A stretch of 39,072 nt of DNA, from NCBI GenBank assembly GCA_046542315.1, contig JBKHBO010000008.1:1-39072 (forward strand), written 5' to 3'. Source of the DNA: PWPR01 sp046542315 (GTDB lineage: Bacteria; Bacillota; UBA994; PWPR01). Position 1 is the first letter of the stretch, and each line of letters opens with the position of its first letter. Position numbers and translations under genes: made by a program. Positions 7,377 through 15,947 of this stretch are shown piece after piece. The notes below the pieces were generated by a model that was not told where the DNA came from, made no database searches, and worked only from the letters and a program-made list of their open reading frames with translations.

Positions 7377-8744
7377 TCAGCTTTCTTTATTAAAATTGAG
7401 TAAAAGCTCAATCACTTTATCTACTGGTCCTGCTCCCATTGTAATTACTAAATCATTATCTTTAAGATCAGAGTAGACTTCTTTTGCAGCTTCTTTATAA
7501 CTATCTACATAAATAGCATTATCTTTATGTTTTTTTATTGATTTGATTAGTGTTTTAGAATCCCCTTTTTTATCATAAGGTTCTCTTGCTGGATAAGTAG
7601 GGGTAACATATAAGTTGTCTGCTAGATTAAATGAGCTTGCAAAGTTATCAATTAAAGTTTTTGTTCTAGAATAAGTATGTGGCTGAAATATAACAATGAT
7701 TCTTCTGTTTGGATATCCATCTCTGATAGCTTGTAAAGTAGTTTCAATTTCTTTTGGATGATGAGCATAATCATCAATTAAGAGTGCTCCTTTTAAAGTG
7801 CCTCTTTTTTCAAATCTGCGATGTGTACCATTAAATTCTGTTAAAGCAGCAGTTATAGTGTTTATATCTAGGCTTAAAATATCACAGGTTGATATTACAG
7901 CTAAAGCATTATAAATATTATGATTTCCCGGTACAGAAAGTTCTAATTTCGATACAAATTCATCATTTTTATAAAGGTCTGATATTGTTCCGCTTGCAGT
8001 ATGTGAAATATTATTAACATACCAGGTGCTGTTACTATTAAGGCCAAAAGTCACAAGGTTTTTACTGCTTTGATTAATCACTTTTTTAGTATTTGGATCA
8101 TCGTTGTTAATCACTAAAAAGCCATTATCACTTATATTATCATTGAAACTATTAAATGATGCCACAATGTGGTTAAGGTCTTTAAAGTAATCAAGATGAT
8201 CTCTGTCTATATTAAGTATTACTCCTATATAAGGATATATCTTTAAGAAACTTTCTACATATTCACATGCCTCTGTTAAAAATATATCGCTTTCGCCAAT
8301 AATGACATTTCCATCCAGTTCAGATAACTCGCCCCCTACTAAAGCTGTAGGAGAAGCGTTAGCTTTAATTAAAGCTAAGGTTAACATGGCCGTTGTAGTA
8401 GTTTTGCCATGACTTCCTGCTACTGCAATAGATCTTTCATAATCTCTTGCTAATTTTCCTAAAAAGGTAGCACGATCATAAACTTTAGCGCTAGAGCTTT
8501 TTGCTTCAAGCAATTCTGGATTTGTTTTGTTTATTGCCGCTGTATATATTACAATGTCGGGATTTACTTCTTTAATATTGCTACGAACTTGCTGATTAAA
8601 AAAAAGAGTCCCATTATCAACTAATTTTTTTGTTAATGGACCTTTTTTTAAATCGCTACCACTAACTTTATGTCCTTGTTCTTGCATTATTTTAGCTAAG
8701 GCACTCATACTTATGCCATCTATACCAATAAAATGTACTTTCAT
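7377..8744 (-). CDS. murC: UDP-N-acetylmuramate--L-alanine ligase
   Basis: 455 residues from the ATG at 8744; GGGAGA six bases before it makes this better than the ATG five codons earlier. MurC adds L-alanine to UDP-MurNAc with ATP in peptidoglycan synthesis. Seen: the N-terminal nucleotide-binding loop 'FIGIDGISMSALAKIM', the ATP loop 'AGSHGKTTTTAML' at about 109-121, central 'EACEYVESFL' and 'NIDRDHLDYF', and the Mur-ligase C-terminal 'IDDYAHHPKEI' and 'FQPHTYSRTKTL'. The first loop reads GIDGIS where GIGGxG is usual, a mild variation. It is not in a dcw cluster here but leads a small envelope operon with the LapA-like gene. Confidence 0.97.
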   Translation of the reverse strand: MKVHFIGIDGISMSALAKIMQEQGHKVSGSDLKKGPLTKKLVDNGTLFFNQQVRSNIKEVNPDIVIYTAAINKTNPELLEAKSSSAKVYDRATFLGKLARDYERSIAVAGSHGKTTTTAMLTLALIKANASPTALVGGELSELDGNVIIGESDIFLTEACEYVESFLKIYPYIGVILNIDRDHLDYFKDLNHIVASFNSFNDNISDNGFLVINNDDPNTKKVINQSSKNLVTFGLNSNSTWYVNNISHTASGTISDLYKNDEFVSKLELSVPGNHNIYNALAVISTCDILSLDINTITAALTEFNGTHRRFEKRGTLKGALLIDDYAHHPKEIETTLQAIRDGYPNRRIIVIFQPHTYSRTKTLIDNFASSFNLADNLYVTPTYPAREPYDKKGDSKTLIKSIKKHKDNAIYVDSYKEAAKEVYSDLKDNDLVITMGAGPVDKVIELLLNFNKES

Positions 8745-8889
8745 AGACATTCTCCCCATTTTTTTAGACTTATTCCTAACTAATTAATATTTTACCATAT
8801 TAAATAGTGCAAAAGTTGCTCTTAACGATTATAATAATAGTAATTAAACATTATTGCAATATTGTAATAATGCTAAAGGAGGGAAATCA

Positions 8890-9171
8890 GTGAGTACAAA
8901 AAAAGAAGATGCTATGATTAAGCAGCTATACAAAGCTATCTTATCGTTGGAATCTTTTGAAGAGTGTGAAAAATTTATGCATGACATTTGCACAGTTGCA
9001 GAAGTACATGCTATATCTCAGCGGCTAGAAGTAGCTAAGCTATTAGAAGAAGGACACACTTATGAAGAGATAGAAAAGCGAACAGGTGCAAGTACAGCTA
9101 CTATTAGCAGGATAAAAAGATATCTTAATCATGGTAAAGATGGTTACAAAATAGTATTAAAGAGAATTTAA
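8890..9171 (+). CDS. YerC/YecD family TrpR-related regulator
   Basis: 93 residues from a GTG at 8890 with AAAGGAGGG at ideal spacing; a longer in-frame ATG start would place this site inside the gene. The protein matches the TrpR/YerC family: helical N-terminus 'AILSLESFEECEKFMHDICT', then 'EVHAISQRLEVAKLLEEG', then the helix-turn-helix 'TYEEIEKRTGASTATISRI'. Family members are DNA-binding; the effector of the YerC group is not established. Single gene, divergent from murC and convergent with the NERD-like gene, with which it shares a terminator. Confidence 0.9.
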   Translation: MSTKKEDAMIKQLYKAILSLESFEECEKFMHDICTVAEVHAISQRLEVAKLLEEGHTYEEIEKRTGASTATISRIKRYLNHGKDGYKIVLKRI

Positions 9172-9194
9172 TTTAAGGAATAACATCTTAATAT

Positions 9195-9226
9195 AAATGG
9201 CTGCTCTTTTTGAGAGCAGCCATTTT
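9195..9226. terminator. Bidirectional terminator between yerC-like and NERD-like genes
   Basis: A perfect 13-bp stem (AAATGGCTGCTCT with AGAGCAGCCATTT) and 5-base loop, followed by a short T-tract on the plus strand. T-rich sequence also follows on the minus strand. Confidence 0.85.
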
Positions 9227-9232
9227 GTCTAT

Positions 9233-9808
9233 CTAAAAATCAAATCTGTATCTCTTTAGCTCATCAAGCATTAGATTAATATCTGGTTGCTCCAATTTAG
9301 TTTCGTTGAAACTGTTTATGTAATCTGTAAGTTCATTTGCTTTAATAACCGGAGTATCGCTAGAAGTTACATTTTTTATGTTAGTTCTATTATTAAAAAC
9401 AACTACAGGATAAATCGGAATGTTTTCTTTAAGATTATCAGCTATGTTTGAAACTAAAGGAATTAATTTTTGTGTAAAACTAACAGGATTATCAAATTCA
9501 ATAGTTCTAAATCTTTTAGTAGCGGTCCATTTTGAGCTGTCTGGATCTCCTTTAATAATTCCAGACTCTTCTTCTATATGGATTAAAAAAATACCAGCAA
9601 AAGTAATAAGTATGAAGTTTAAAACATAAAGTCTATCTTTGGGTGCTCTAAGTTTAAAATCAGCGCAATATTTAAATGACTTTGGCAATTTTCTTAGGTT
9701 TTGTTTTACTTGTTGTAAAGTAGTAAGCCTTATGGTTTTTATTACTACGATTAATGTTATGATTAATAAAGCTAAAAATGCTTTTGGATCTTTTAACAAT
9801 GTTATCAC
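9233..9808 (-). CDS. Membrane-anchored NERD-like protein with a degenerate active site
   Basis: 191 residues. One N-terminal membrane helix (about residues 9-26) is followed by a segment shaped like a NERD nuclease-related domain: 'LYVLNFILITFAGIFLIHIE', 'GIIKGDPDSSKWTA', 'FDNPVSFTQKL' and 'IPIYPVVVFNN'. In canonical NERD domains the GIFVIE strand continues to the catalytic E-x-K. Here it reads IEEES, so the lysine is missing. The QxxxY-type helix is also altered ('FTQKL'). It is therefore probably not an active nuclease, if the assignment holds. AGGAGAGTG precedes the ATG. No second domain is present. Confidence 0.6.
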   Translation of the reverse strand: MITLLKDPKAFLALLIITLIVVIKTIRLTTLQQVKQNLRKLPKSFKYCADFKLRAPKDRLYVLNFILITFAGIFLIHIEEESGIIKGDPDSSKWTATKRFRTIEFDNPVSFTQKLIPLVSNIADNLKENIPIYPVVVFNNRTNIKNVTSSDTPVIKANELTDYINSFNETKLEQPDINLMLDELKRYRFDF

Positions 9809-9957
9809 TCTCCTGTGTTTTCTTATATTATTCTATCACGTTGATATCACAAAATAAAAATTTTTTAAAAAATATGTCATAATGGAGATAACACTTGCTA
9901 AATAATCTATGTTGGAATAACATAAAAAGGTATAGTGTAATTAAAGGAAGTGATTAT

Positions 9958-11223
9958 ATGAACATTAAAGCTCCGCGCGGAACGTATGATGCAATGCCTG
10001 GACAGATAGAAAGATTTCAATATATAGAAGAGATTTTTAGAACAGTTGCAGAAAGGTTCGGATATAAAGAAATAAGAACACCAGTTTTTGAGTCCACAGA
10101 GCTTTTTGAAAGAGGAGTAGGAGATACTACTGATATAGTTCAAAAAGAAATGTATACTTTTACTGACAGAGGAGACAGAAGTATAACTCTGAGACCAGAA
10201 GGCACCTCTCCTGTTGTAAGAGCTTTTGTAGAAAGCAAAATTTATGGCCAAGCAGCTATGCCAATGAAATATTATTATGCTGCTATACCAATCTTGCGAT
10301 ATGAAAGACCTCAGGCTGGGAGATTAAGACAGCATCATCAGTTTGGGATTGAGCTCTTTGGAACTAATGACCCAAGATCAGATGTAGAAGTTATTGATTT
10401 GTTGAATACTTTTTATAAAGAGCTAGGCCTTAAGAAACTGAAATTAGAAATTAATTCAGTAGGATGCCCAGATTGTAGAGAGGAACATAGAAAAGCTTTG
10501 TATGATTTTTTATATGATGTTAAAGATCAATTGTGTTCTACTTGCCAAGAAAGACTAGAAAAAAATCCAATGCGCATTTTGGATTGTAAGAATCCTAGTT
10601 GTCAAAAATTAACAGAAAACGCACCAGTTATGGTTGATTATCTGTGCGGTAGCTGTTTAGAGCATTATAATGAAGTGAAGAACGGCCTAAGTAATATTGG
10701 TTTAGAATACAATGAAAATTATAGACTAGTTAGAGGGTTGGACTACTACACTCAGACAGCTTTCGAATTTATAGATTATGCTTTAGATAATGCTAATGAT
10801 GTTATTGGTGGTGGAGGAAGGTATAATGGCCTTATCGAAGAAATTGGTGGACCAGAAATGCCTGGAATAGGATTTGGTAGTGGGCTTGAAAGGATAGATT
10901 TAGCGCTAGAAGCAGAAGGTGTAGCGGTACCAACTAAAGAGTATTGTCATGTTTTTGTTTTGCTAGCTGATGAAAAGGTTCTTAAAAAAGGACAAGAGAT
11001 TCTTCATGATTTGAGAAAAAATAAAATCTCTGCAGACACAGAATATACAGGAAGAAGTTTTAGAGCTCAGATGAAACATGCTGATAGATTAAATGCAAAG
11101 TATACTATTATTTTAGGCAGTATAGAGTTAGAAAAATGCCATGTCATTATTAGAGACATGAAATCTGGAGAGCAAAATGAAGTTAATTTTGCTGATATAG
11201 TTTCATATTTTACGGAGGGATAG
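9958..11223 (+). CDS. hisS: Histidyl-tRNA synthetase
   Basis: 421 residues from the ATG at 9958 (AAAGGAAGTGA before it); an upstream in-frame TTG at 9895 would add 21 unlikely residues. Class II synthetase motifs: 'RGTYDAMPGQ' at the N-terminus, 'RGVGDTTDIVQKEMYTF', the ATP/His site 'LRPEGTSPVVRA', motif 2 'RPQAGRLRQHHQFGIELF', the HisA loop 'RGLDYYTQTAFEF', and motif 3 'GIGFGSGLERIDLAL'. A cysteine-rich insertion ('CPDCREEH', 'CSTCQERL', 'CKNPSCQ') is typical of Gram-positive HisRS. Only a weak extended -10 (TGTCATAAT, 9875-9883) is seen upstream and no T-box. A strong terminator follows, so it appears monocistronic; aspS, often adjacent in Firmicutes, is absent. Confidence 0.98.
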   Translation: MNIKAPRGTYDAMPGQIERFQYIEEIFRTVAERFGYKEIRTPVFESTELFERGVGDTTDIVQKEMYTFTDRGDRSITLRPEGTSPVVRAFVESKIYGQAAMPMKYYYAAIPILRYERPQAGRLRQHHQFGIELFGTNDPRSDVEVIDLLNTFYKELGLKKLKLEINSVGCPDCREEHRKALYDFLYDVKDQLCSTCQERLEKNPMRILDCKNPSCQKLTENAPVMVDYLCGSCLEHYNEVKNGLSNIGLEYNENYRLVRGLDYYTQTAFEFIDYALDNANDVIGGGGRYNGLIEEIGGPEMPGIGFGSGLERIDLALEAEGVAVPTKEYCHVFVLLADEKVLKKGQEILHDLRKNKISADTEYTGRSFRAQMKHADRLNAKYTIILGSIELEKCHVIIRDMKSGEQNEVNFADIVSYFTEG

Positions 11224-11263
11224 GCTTTCGATAGTCATCAAAATAAAAAGAAATTATATATAT

Positions 11264-11319
11264 ATCGTATTATTTTATTATTATATGTAGATAAAATGTA
11301 AAATAATACGATTTTTTTT
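11264..11319 (+). terminator. Terminator after hisS
   Basis: A perfect 14-bp AT-rich stem (ATCGTATTATTTTA with its complement at 11299-11312) around a 21-base loop, followed by eight T residues. Confidence 0.8.
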
Positions 11320-11350
11320 ACTATTACGATAAAATATTAAAGAAATTTGA

Positions 11351-11379
11351 TTGATAACTAATGTTAAATTGTTTATAAT
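11351..11379 (+). promoter_or_regulatory. Strong sigma-A promoter for the GlmL operon
   Basis: TTGATA (11351-11356), exactly 17 bases, then a perfect TATAAT (11374-11379). Transcription would begin near 11386, about 25 bases before the TTG start of the GlmL-family gene. Confidence 0.8.
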
Positions 11380-11410
11380 ATCTATAAAACATTATAAAGG
11401 AGAGATGATC

Positions 11411-13297
11411 TTGGATAAGTACGTATTAGCTATAGATGTTGGTAGTACAACAACAAAAGCTATATTATTTGGTCCTAAAGAAAACAGTCTAAGGCTAATT
11501 GATTGGACTGGAGCACCAACCACAGTTGAAAAACCACATGAAGATGTATTAGTTGGTGTAAGAAACGCTGTTCAGGTATTAGAAAAAAAGACAAATAGAA
11601 AGTTGTTAAATAATAGAAACATTATTAAACCAGCTAAAGAAAATATAGGAGTAGACTTCTTTGTTTCTACAAGTAGTGCTGGTGGCGGATTGCAAATGTT
11701 AGTAACTGGTGTTATTAAAAAGATGACAGCAGAAAGTGCTGAAAAGGCTGCTTTAGGTGCTGGAGCAATTGTTTCTCAGGTTTTGGCTATTGATGATGGC
11801 AAAACTGATTTAGAAAGATTACAAACCATTCAAAGATTAAGACCAGACATGGTTTTGATTTCTGGAGGAATAGATGGCGGAAACGATTTGCATGTAACTT
11901 CAATGGCAGAGTTGATTTCTCTAGCAAATCCTGAGTCTAGATTGGGAGATAGATTCATTCTTCCAGTAGTCTATGCAGGAAATAAAGAAGCAAGAGGTAA
12001 GGTTGAATCTTTCTTAAGTGATGTTGCAGACGTTCATCACGTTGAAAATATTAGGCCAGTACTAGAAAGAGAAAATCTAGAGCCAGCAGGGGAGAAAATT
12101 CAAGATTTATTTTTAGAACATGTTATGTCTCATGCTCCTGGTTATGATAAGTTAATTGATCTAACAGAGAACAATATTATGCCTACTCCAAATGCTGTTG
12201 GTGATTTAGTGAAGCTTATTGGTGAAGATAATGATATCAATATTTTAGCAGTAGATATAGGAGGAGCTACAACAGATGTTTTTTCATCTTTAGTATTGGC
12301 AGAGCAAAAAAGAGACGATGACTACCTAGAAAGAGACATGAATACCATAATGATTAATCCTTTAGATATAGATATCAGAAGACGTTATCATAGATCTGTA
12401 GATGCAAATTTAGGTATGAGTTATTCAATTGGAAATGTATTAGCTGAAACAGGAGGAGATAACATTGCAAGATGGCTTCCTTTTGCAGCTGATGAAGCTC
12501 AATTAAGAGATATTTTATCAAATAAGATGATTCATCCCACAATTTTGCCCCAAACAAAAAAAGCTTTGTTAATTGAACATGCTGTTGCTAGAGAAGCAAT
12601 AAGACTTGCTGTTTTAAGACATAAATCAATAGCTTCAGGTCTTTCTGGTGTTCAGACAAAACGATCGATTGAAGAGGTGTTTAATCAAGTTGGAACTGGC
12701 GGTACATTAATAAAAGATATTGATATTGACGTAATCATTGGTTCTGGCGGAGTATTGTCCCATACACCAGATAGAAAACAAGCCTTAGCAATTATGTTAG
12801 ATGCTTTTGAGCCACAAGGGGTAACAGAGCTTTATGTAGATAGTATCTTCATGATGCCTCATTTAGGTGTAATGTCGAGCATAATGAAAGAAAATATTTT
12901 TGAAATATTAAAAAAAGACTGCCTAATTCCATTGGGCACTGTAATTGCACCAAATGGACCAGCCGCAAAAGATGGTCAAGAATTAGCTACTTTGGTCATA
13001 GAATTTAAGGATGGCAGAAAAGTTGAAGAGTCCATAATTGCAGGGCAGTTAAAATCGCTCCCATTAGATACTGGCGAAGAAGCCATAGTAGAAATCAAAC
13101 CAGCATATAATTATGACTTTGGTGAAGGCAGTGGAAAAATGGTTAAAAGCTTGCTAACTGGTGGAACTGGAGGCATTATTATTGATGGCAGAGGAAGACC
13201 TATAAAATTTGAAAAAGACTCTTTAAAAAGAAGTAAGCAACTAAAGTCATGGTTACATACTTTAGAAGCTTATCCTGATAATTATATGGAGGTGTAA
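11411..13297 (+). CDS. GlmL/MutL-family ATPase (glutamate mutase L-type)
   Basis: 628 residues from a TTG at 11411, about eight bases after AAAGGAGA; an ATG two codons earlier is too close to that site. Longer readings would start inside the promoter. The family is ASKHA-fold ATPases found with B12-dependent aminomutases, where they are thought to maintain or reactivate the enzyme. Seen: phosphate-1 loop 'AIDVGSTTTKAILF', 'FVSTSSAGGGLQMLVTG', 'VLISGGIDGGNDLHVT', phosphate-2 'LAVDIGGATTDVFSS', 'GSGGVLSHTPDRKQA' and C-terminal 'LLTGGTGGIIIDGRGRP'. No mutase subunit gene is in the window, so the partner is elsewhere or the role differs. A four-gene operon follows; the next gene begins four bases after the stop. 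Confidence 0.88.
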   Translation: MDKYVLAIDVGSTTTKAILFGPKENSLRLIDWTGAPTTVEKPHEDVLVGVRNAVQVLEKKTNRKLLNNRNIIKPAKENIGVDFFVSTSSAGGGLQMLVTGVIKKMTAESAEKAALGAGAIVSQVLAIDDGKTDLERLQTIQRLRPDMVLISGGIDGGNDLHVTSMAELISLANPESRLGDRFILPVVYAGNKEARGKVESFLSDVADVHHVENIRPVLERENLEPAGEKIQDLFLEHVMSHAPGYDKLIDLTENNIMPTPNAVGDLVKLIGEDNDINILAVDIGGATTDVFSSLVLAEQKRDDDYLERDMNTIMINPLDIDIRRRYHRSVDANLGMSYSIGNVLAETGGDNIARWLPFAADEAQLRDILSNKMIHPTILPQTKKALLIEHAVAREAIRLAVLRHKSIASGLSGVQTKRSIEEVFNQVGTGGTLIKDIDIDVIIGSGGVLSHTPDRKQALAIMLDAFEPQGVTELYVDSIFMMPHLGVMSSIMKENIFEILKKDCLIPLGTVIAPNGPAAKDGQELATLVIEFKDGRKVEESIIAGQLKSLPLDTGEEAIVEIKPAYNYDFGEGSGKMVKSLLTGGTGGIIIDGRGRPIKFEKDSLKRSKQLKSWLHTLEAYPDNYMEV

Positions 13298-13301
13298 AGT
13301 A

Positions 13302-14648
13302 ATGCCAGTAGCTTTAGTTAAATCAATTAATCATATGAGGTTAGTTCAAAAAAGACGAAAACTAGCATATCCAGGAGATGTATTTGTTAAAGAAGGAGAC
13401 AAAATAACTGCAGATACAGTTATTGCGAGAACTGAGATGGATACTTCAGCTCCTATGAGAGTAAGAGTTTCTTCACAGCTAGAAATAAAAAATGAGAAGA
13501 TCGAAGAAGTTTTGACTATTAATGTTGGAGATAGTGTTAAAAAGGGAGATGAAATCGCTACTTATAAAGAAGGCGTTTTCAGTAGAAGAAAAAGTATTGA
13601 ATCTCCTTATACAGGAGTAATAGAATATATTTCTAAAACTCGTGGTGATGTTATGATACGTGAAAGATTAAGTGAAGACGAATCAGTAGTTGAAGTAGAA
13701 ATTGCTAAAAAATTAAATGTATCGCCATTCTTTATGAAAACATTTATGCATGTTAGAGAAGGGCAGGATGTAACATACAATGAAATTCTAGCTTCTATTG
13801 ATGGGATAGCCTCAGGAGCTATTAGAGCACCAGTAAGAGGTAAAATAGAGCGCATTGATACAAAGACAGGTAAAGTAATAATAAGACGTCCATACAGCCC
13901 CGTTAACCTATATGGTTATATTAGTGGAAGGGTTAAAGAGATAATTCCAAACTATGGTGCCGTAGTTGAGACGCCAGCATGCTATATCGAGGGTGTATTC
14001 GGTGTTGGCAAGGAAAACTATGGCGAGCTAGTAGTATTATCTAAAAGCCCATCACAAGTTATAGAAGAAAAAGATATTCTTAAAGAACATGCTGACAAGA
14101 TTTTAGTATGTGGTGCTGGAGTTACCCAAGATGCTTTAATGAAAGCGGATGCTTATCATGTAAGAGGTATAATAGCAGGCGGAATTAAAAATCAAGACAT
14201 AGTAGACATGTTTGGCTATGAGATTTCTTCTGGGATTACTGGACAAGAGGAAAAAGATATTACTATAATAGCAACTGAAGGATTTGGAAATGTTGAGATG
14301 CTACCTCAAACATATGATCTTCTTAAGTCTCACGAAGGTAAATTAACTTCAATTAATGGAACAACACAAATAAGAGCTGGTGTTATTAGACCAGAAATTA
14401 TAATACCCGTTGAAAATGCAGAAGTAGCTGAAGAAGTAGAAGAGGATTCTATGATCGAGCCTAAAGAGGGTATGAAAGTTAGAATTATAAGTGAGCCATA
14501 TTATGGTAAGTGGGGAGAAGTTTTAAGTAATGGAACACAGCCAATGACTCTTGAAAATGGAACAAAACAAGAAGTAGTAGAGATAAAATTATCAGATGGG
14601 GAGACTGTTTTTGTTGGTGAAAATAATCTTTTGGTATATGAGGTGTAG
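13302..14648 (+). CDS. Uncharacterised beta-rich protein with sandwich-hybrid-like and KOW-like segments, GlmL partner
   Basis: 448 residues, no membrane segment or signal peptide. The N-terminal half has repeated barrel-sandwich-like hairpins resembling lipoyl/biotinyl folds without a modified lysine: 'INVGDSVKKGDEIATYKE' then 'ESPYTGVIEYISKTRGDVMI', and again 'RAPVRGKIERIDTKTGKVII'. A middle alpha/beta segment carries 'KILVCGAGVTQDALMKADAY' and 'VRGIIAGGIKNQDIVDMFGY'. Near residues 386-412 'PKEGMKVRIISEPYYGKWGE' looks like a KOW/SH3 motif. The start is tied to the GlmL gene by GGAGGTG and a 4-base gap, so the two products probably act together. I know of no assigned function and do not propose one beyond this association. 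Confidence 0.75.
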   Translation: MPVALVKSINHMRLVQKRRKLAYPGDVFVKEGDKITADTVIARTEMDTSAPMRVRVSSQLEIKNEKIEEVLTINVGDSVKKGDEIATYKEGVFSRRKSIESPYTGVIEYISKTRGDVMIRERLSEDESVVEVEIAKKLNVSPFFMKTFMHVREGQDVTYNEILASIDGIASGAIRAPVRGKIERIDTKTGKVIIRRPYSPVNLYGYISGRVKEIIPNYGAVVETPACYIEGVFGVGKENYGELVVLSKSPSQVIEEKDILKEHADKILVCGAGVTQDALMKADAYHVRGIIAGGIKNQDIVDMFGYEISSGITGQEEKDITIIATEGFGNVEMLPQTYDLLKSHEGKLTSINGTTQIRAGVIRPEIIIPVENAEVAEEVEEDSMIEPKEGMKVRIISEPYYGKWGEVLSNGTQPMTLENGTKQEVVEIKLSDGETVFVGENNLLVYEV

Positions 14649-14651
14649 TAT

Positions 14652-15122
14652 ATGAATATAAAGAAGATTGTTTTGTTTTTACTAATGATAGCTGTTGGTC
14701 AGCTTATCTTTGAATTTTGGACTATAGATAATGTAATTATTGAAAACGTAATTGATAGTAGAAGTGGGTTGATACTACTTCAAGCAAACGCTCAGTTAGC
14801 AGCAAAGTTTTTAGTAATTACTTTCGCAGTTAAAATAGCTGGTGATTTCTTCAGCAAGTTTATATTAAAGTTCCCAGGGTATAATTGGCTTTATATTAGA
14901 GATTATCTCAAAGAAGAATTCTTTGCAACTGCAGGTATTTACCTAGCTTTTGCTCTAGTTTGGCTTGCTGTATCTTTCTTGGTTTTTTATGTGGGAGAAG
15001 TAGAGTTTTTGTCTAGGGTGTTTTTAGGAGGATTTTTACCAGCAACTTTTTATATGTTTATTGGCACTTATAAGTTTGTTGAAAAAGATTCAGCTGAAAA
15101 AAGATTAACTAGAAAACTCTAA
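14652..15122 (+). CDS. Small membrane protein, copy 1 of a tandem pair
   Basis: 156 residues with a hydrophobic N-terminal helix ('IVLFLLMIAVGQLIF') and three further membrane helices near residues 47-66, 92-115 and 121-142. Conserved blocks shared with the next gene include 'FLVITFAVKIAGDFFSKF', 'FPGYNWLYIRDYLKEEFFAT' and 'LAFALVWLAVSFLVFY', and a basic C-terminus 'SAEKRLTRKL'. GAGGTG of the ribosome site lies in the last codons of the upstream gene and only three bases separate them, so it belongs to the GlmL operon. No family recognised. Confidence 0.75.
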   Translation: MNIKKIVLFLLMIAVGQLIFEFWTIDNVIIENVIDSRSGLILLQANAQLAAKFLVITFAVKIAGDFFSKFILKFPGYNWLYIRDYLKEEFFATAGIYLAFALVWLAVSFLVFYVGEVEFLSRVFLGGFLPATFYMFIGTYKFVEKDSAEKRLTRKL

Positions 15123-15262
15123 AGTGAAATTATTCAGCCTTTATAATTAATAGAGATTGAATAAAAATGGTTAATAATAGAAGAATTAGAGTGTTGAAAT
15201 AATCTGTCAAAATAAAGCAGTTTTATTAGTGAAAACAACTTTTAATATATGAGGTGTAATAC

Positions 15263-15733
15263 ATGAAATCAAAAAAAGTACTATTATTCTTGCTAATAAT
15301 AGCTGTTGGCCAACTCATATTTATGTTTTGGAATGTAGATAATGCAGTTGTTGGTAGTGGTGAATATGAGCTTGGCGAAGATGTTCTCAATGTTGATAAT
15401 GCACAATTAGTAGTGAGGTTTTTGGTAATAACCTTTGCAGTTAAAATAGCAGGAGATTTTTTAAGTAGATTCGTATTCAAGTTTCCTGGCTATGATTGGT
15501 TATATATTAGGGATTATCTAAAAGAAGAATTGTTTGCAACTACAGGCATTTACTTTGCTTTTGCTCTAGTTTGGCTTGCAGTCTCTTTTACAGTTTTTTA
15601 TGCAGGAGGAGTAGAGTTTTTATCTAGTGTGTTTATGGGAGGGCTACCACCAGCAACTTTTTATATGCTTATTGGCACTTATAAGTTTCAAAAGAAGGAG
15701 TCTGCTGAAAAAAGGTTAACTAAAAAGCTCTAA
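15263..15733 (+). CDS. Small membrane protein, copy 2 of a tandem pair
   Basis: Also 156 residues and clearly a paralogue of the preceding gene: same length, same helix positions, near-identical blocks such as 'FAVKIAGDF', 'FKFPGYDWLYIRDYLKEEL' and 'SAEKRLTKKL'. The main differences are in the extracytoplasmic loop after the first helix (residues about 25-45). The upstream 'tatatgaggtgtaatacatg' repeats the end of the 448-residue gene plus the ribosome site that precedes copy 1. The duplicated unit therefore included the intergenic junction. It lies 140 bases after copy 1; whether it is co-transcribed is uncertain. Function unknown. Confidence 0.75.
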   Translation: MKSKKVLLFLLIIAVGQLIFMFWNVDNAVVGSGEYELGEDVLNVDNAQLVVRFLVITFAVKIAGDFLSRFVFKFPGYDWLYIRDYLKEELFATTGIYFAFALVWLAVSFTVFYAGGVEFLSSVFMGGLPPATFYMLIGTYKFQKKESAEKRLTKKL

Positions 15734-15882
15734 TTACGAGATCCTTTTTTTGGTGCCTTTCAATTAAGTATCCAATGTGATAATATGTTATCAAGTTAGT
15801 CGCATAAAGATAATGAAATATTACAATAAAATAAAAACTAATAGGAAAATACATAGTATTTAAAATAATTTTGCTCTTATGC

Positions 15883-15912
15883 TTGCAAAAGAGATAATTA
15901 GTATGATATAAT
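15883..15912 (+). promoter_or_regulatory. Promoter for rpmE
   Basis: TTGCAA (15883-15888), 18-base spacer, then TGATATAAT with a perfect TATAAT at 15907-15912 and an extended -10 TG. The 150 bases upstream hold no gene; a small dyad TGATAA/TTATCA (15778-15793) is the only other structure noticed there. Confidence 0.7.
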
Positions 15913-15947
15913 CCTATTCGCGACTTTACAGAAGGTAGGTGAAAGAT

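Larger units (their letters stand above)
14636..15733 (+). repeat. Diverged tandem gene duplication (units about 14636-15122 and 15239-15733)
   Basis: Two similar segments each consisting of 'tatgaggtgta', a start codon and a 156-codon gene. A 117-base AT-rich spacer without any gene separates them. Similarity begins before the start codon, so the copied unit included the ribosome-binding site. Confidence 0.75.

Noticed and set aside
9809..9957. His T-box in front of hisS
   Set aside because: The leader is too short and contains neither T-box sequence nor terminator; only a weak extended -10 is visible.
9907..10251. Minus-strand frame of 114 codons opposite hisS
   Set aside because: It lies wholly antisense to conserved HisRS motifs, has low-complexity Ser/Tyr/Phe composition and no ribosome site.
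15778..15793. TGATAA/TTATCA dyad upstream of rpmE as a Zur or other operator
   Set aside because: Only 6 bp per arm in AT-rich DNA and more than 85 bases upstream of the promoter; no specific support.
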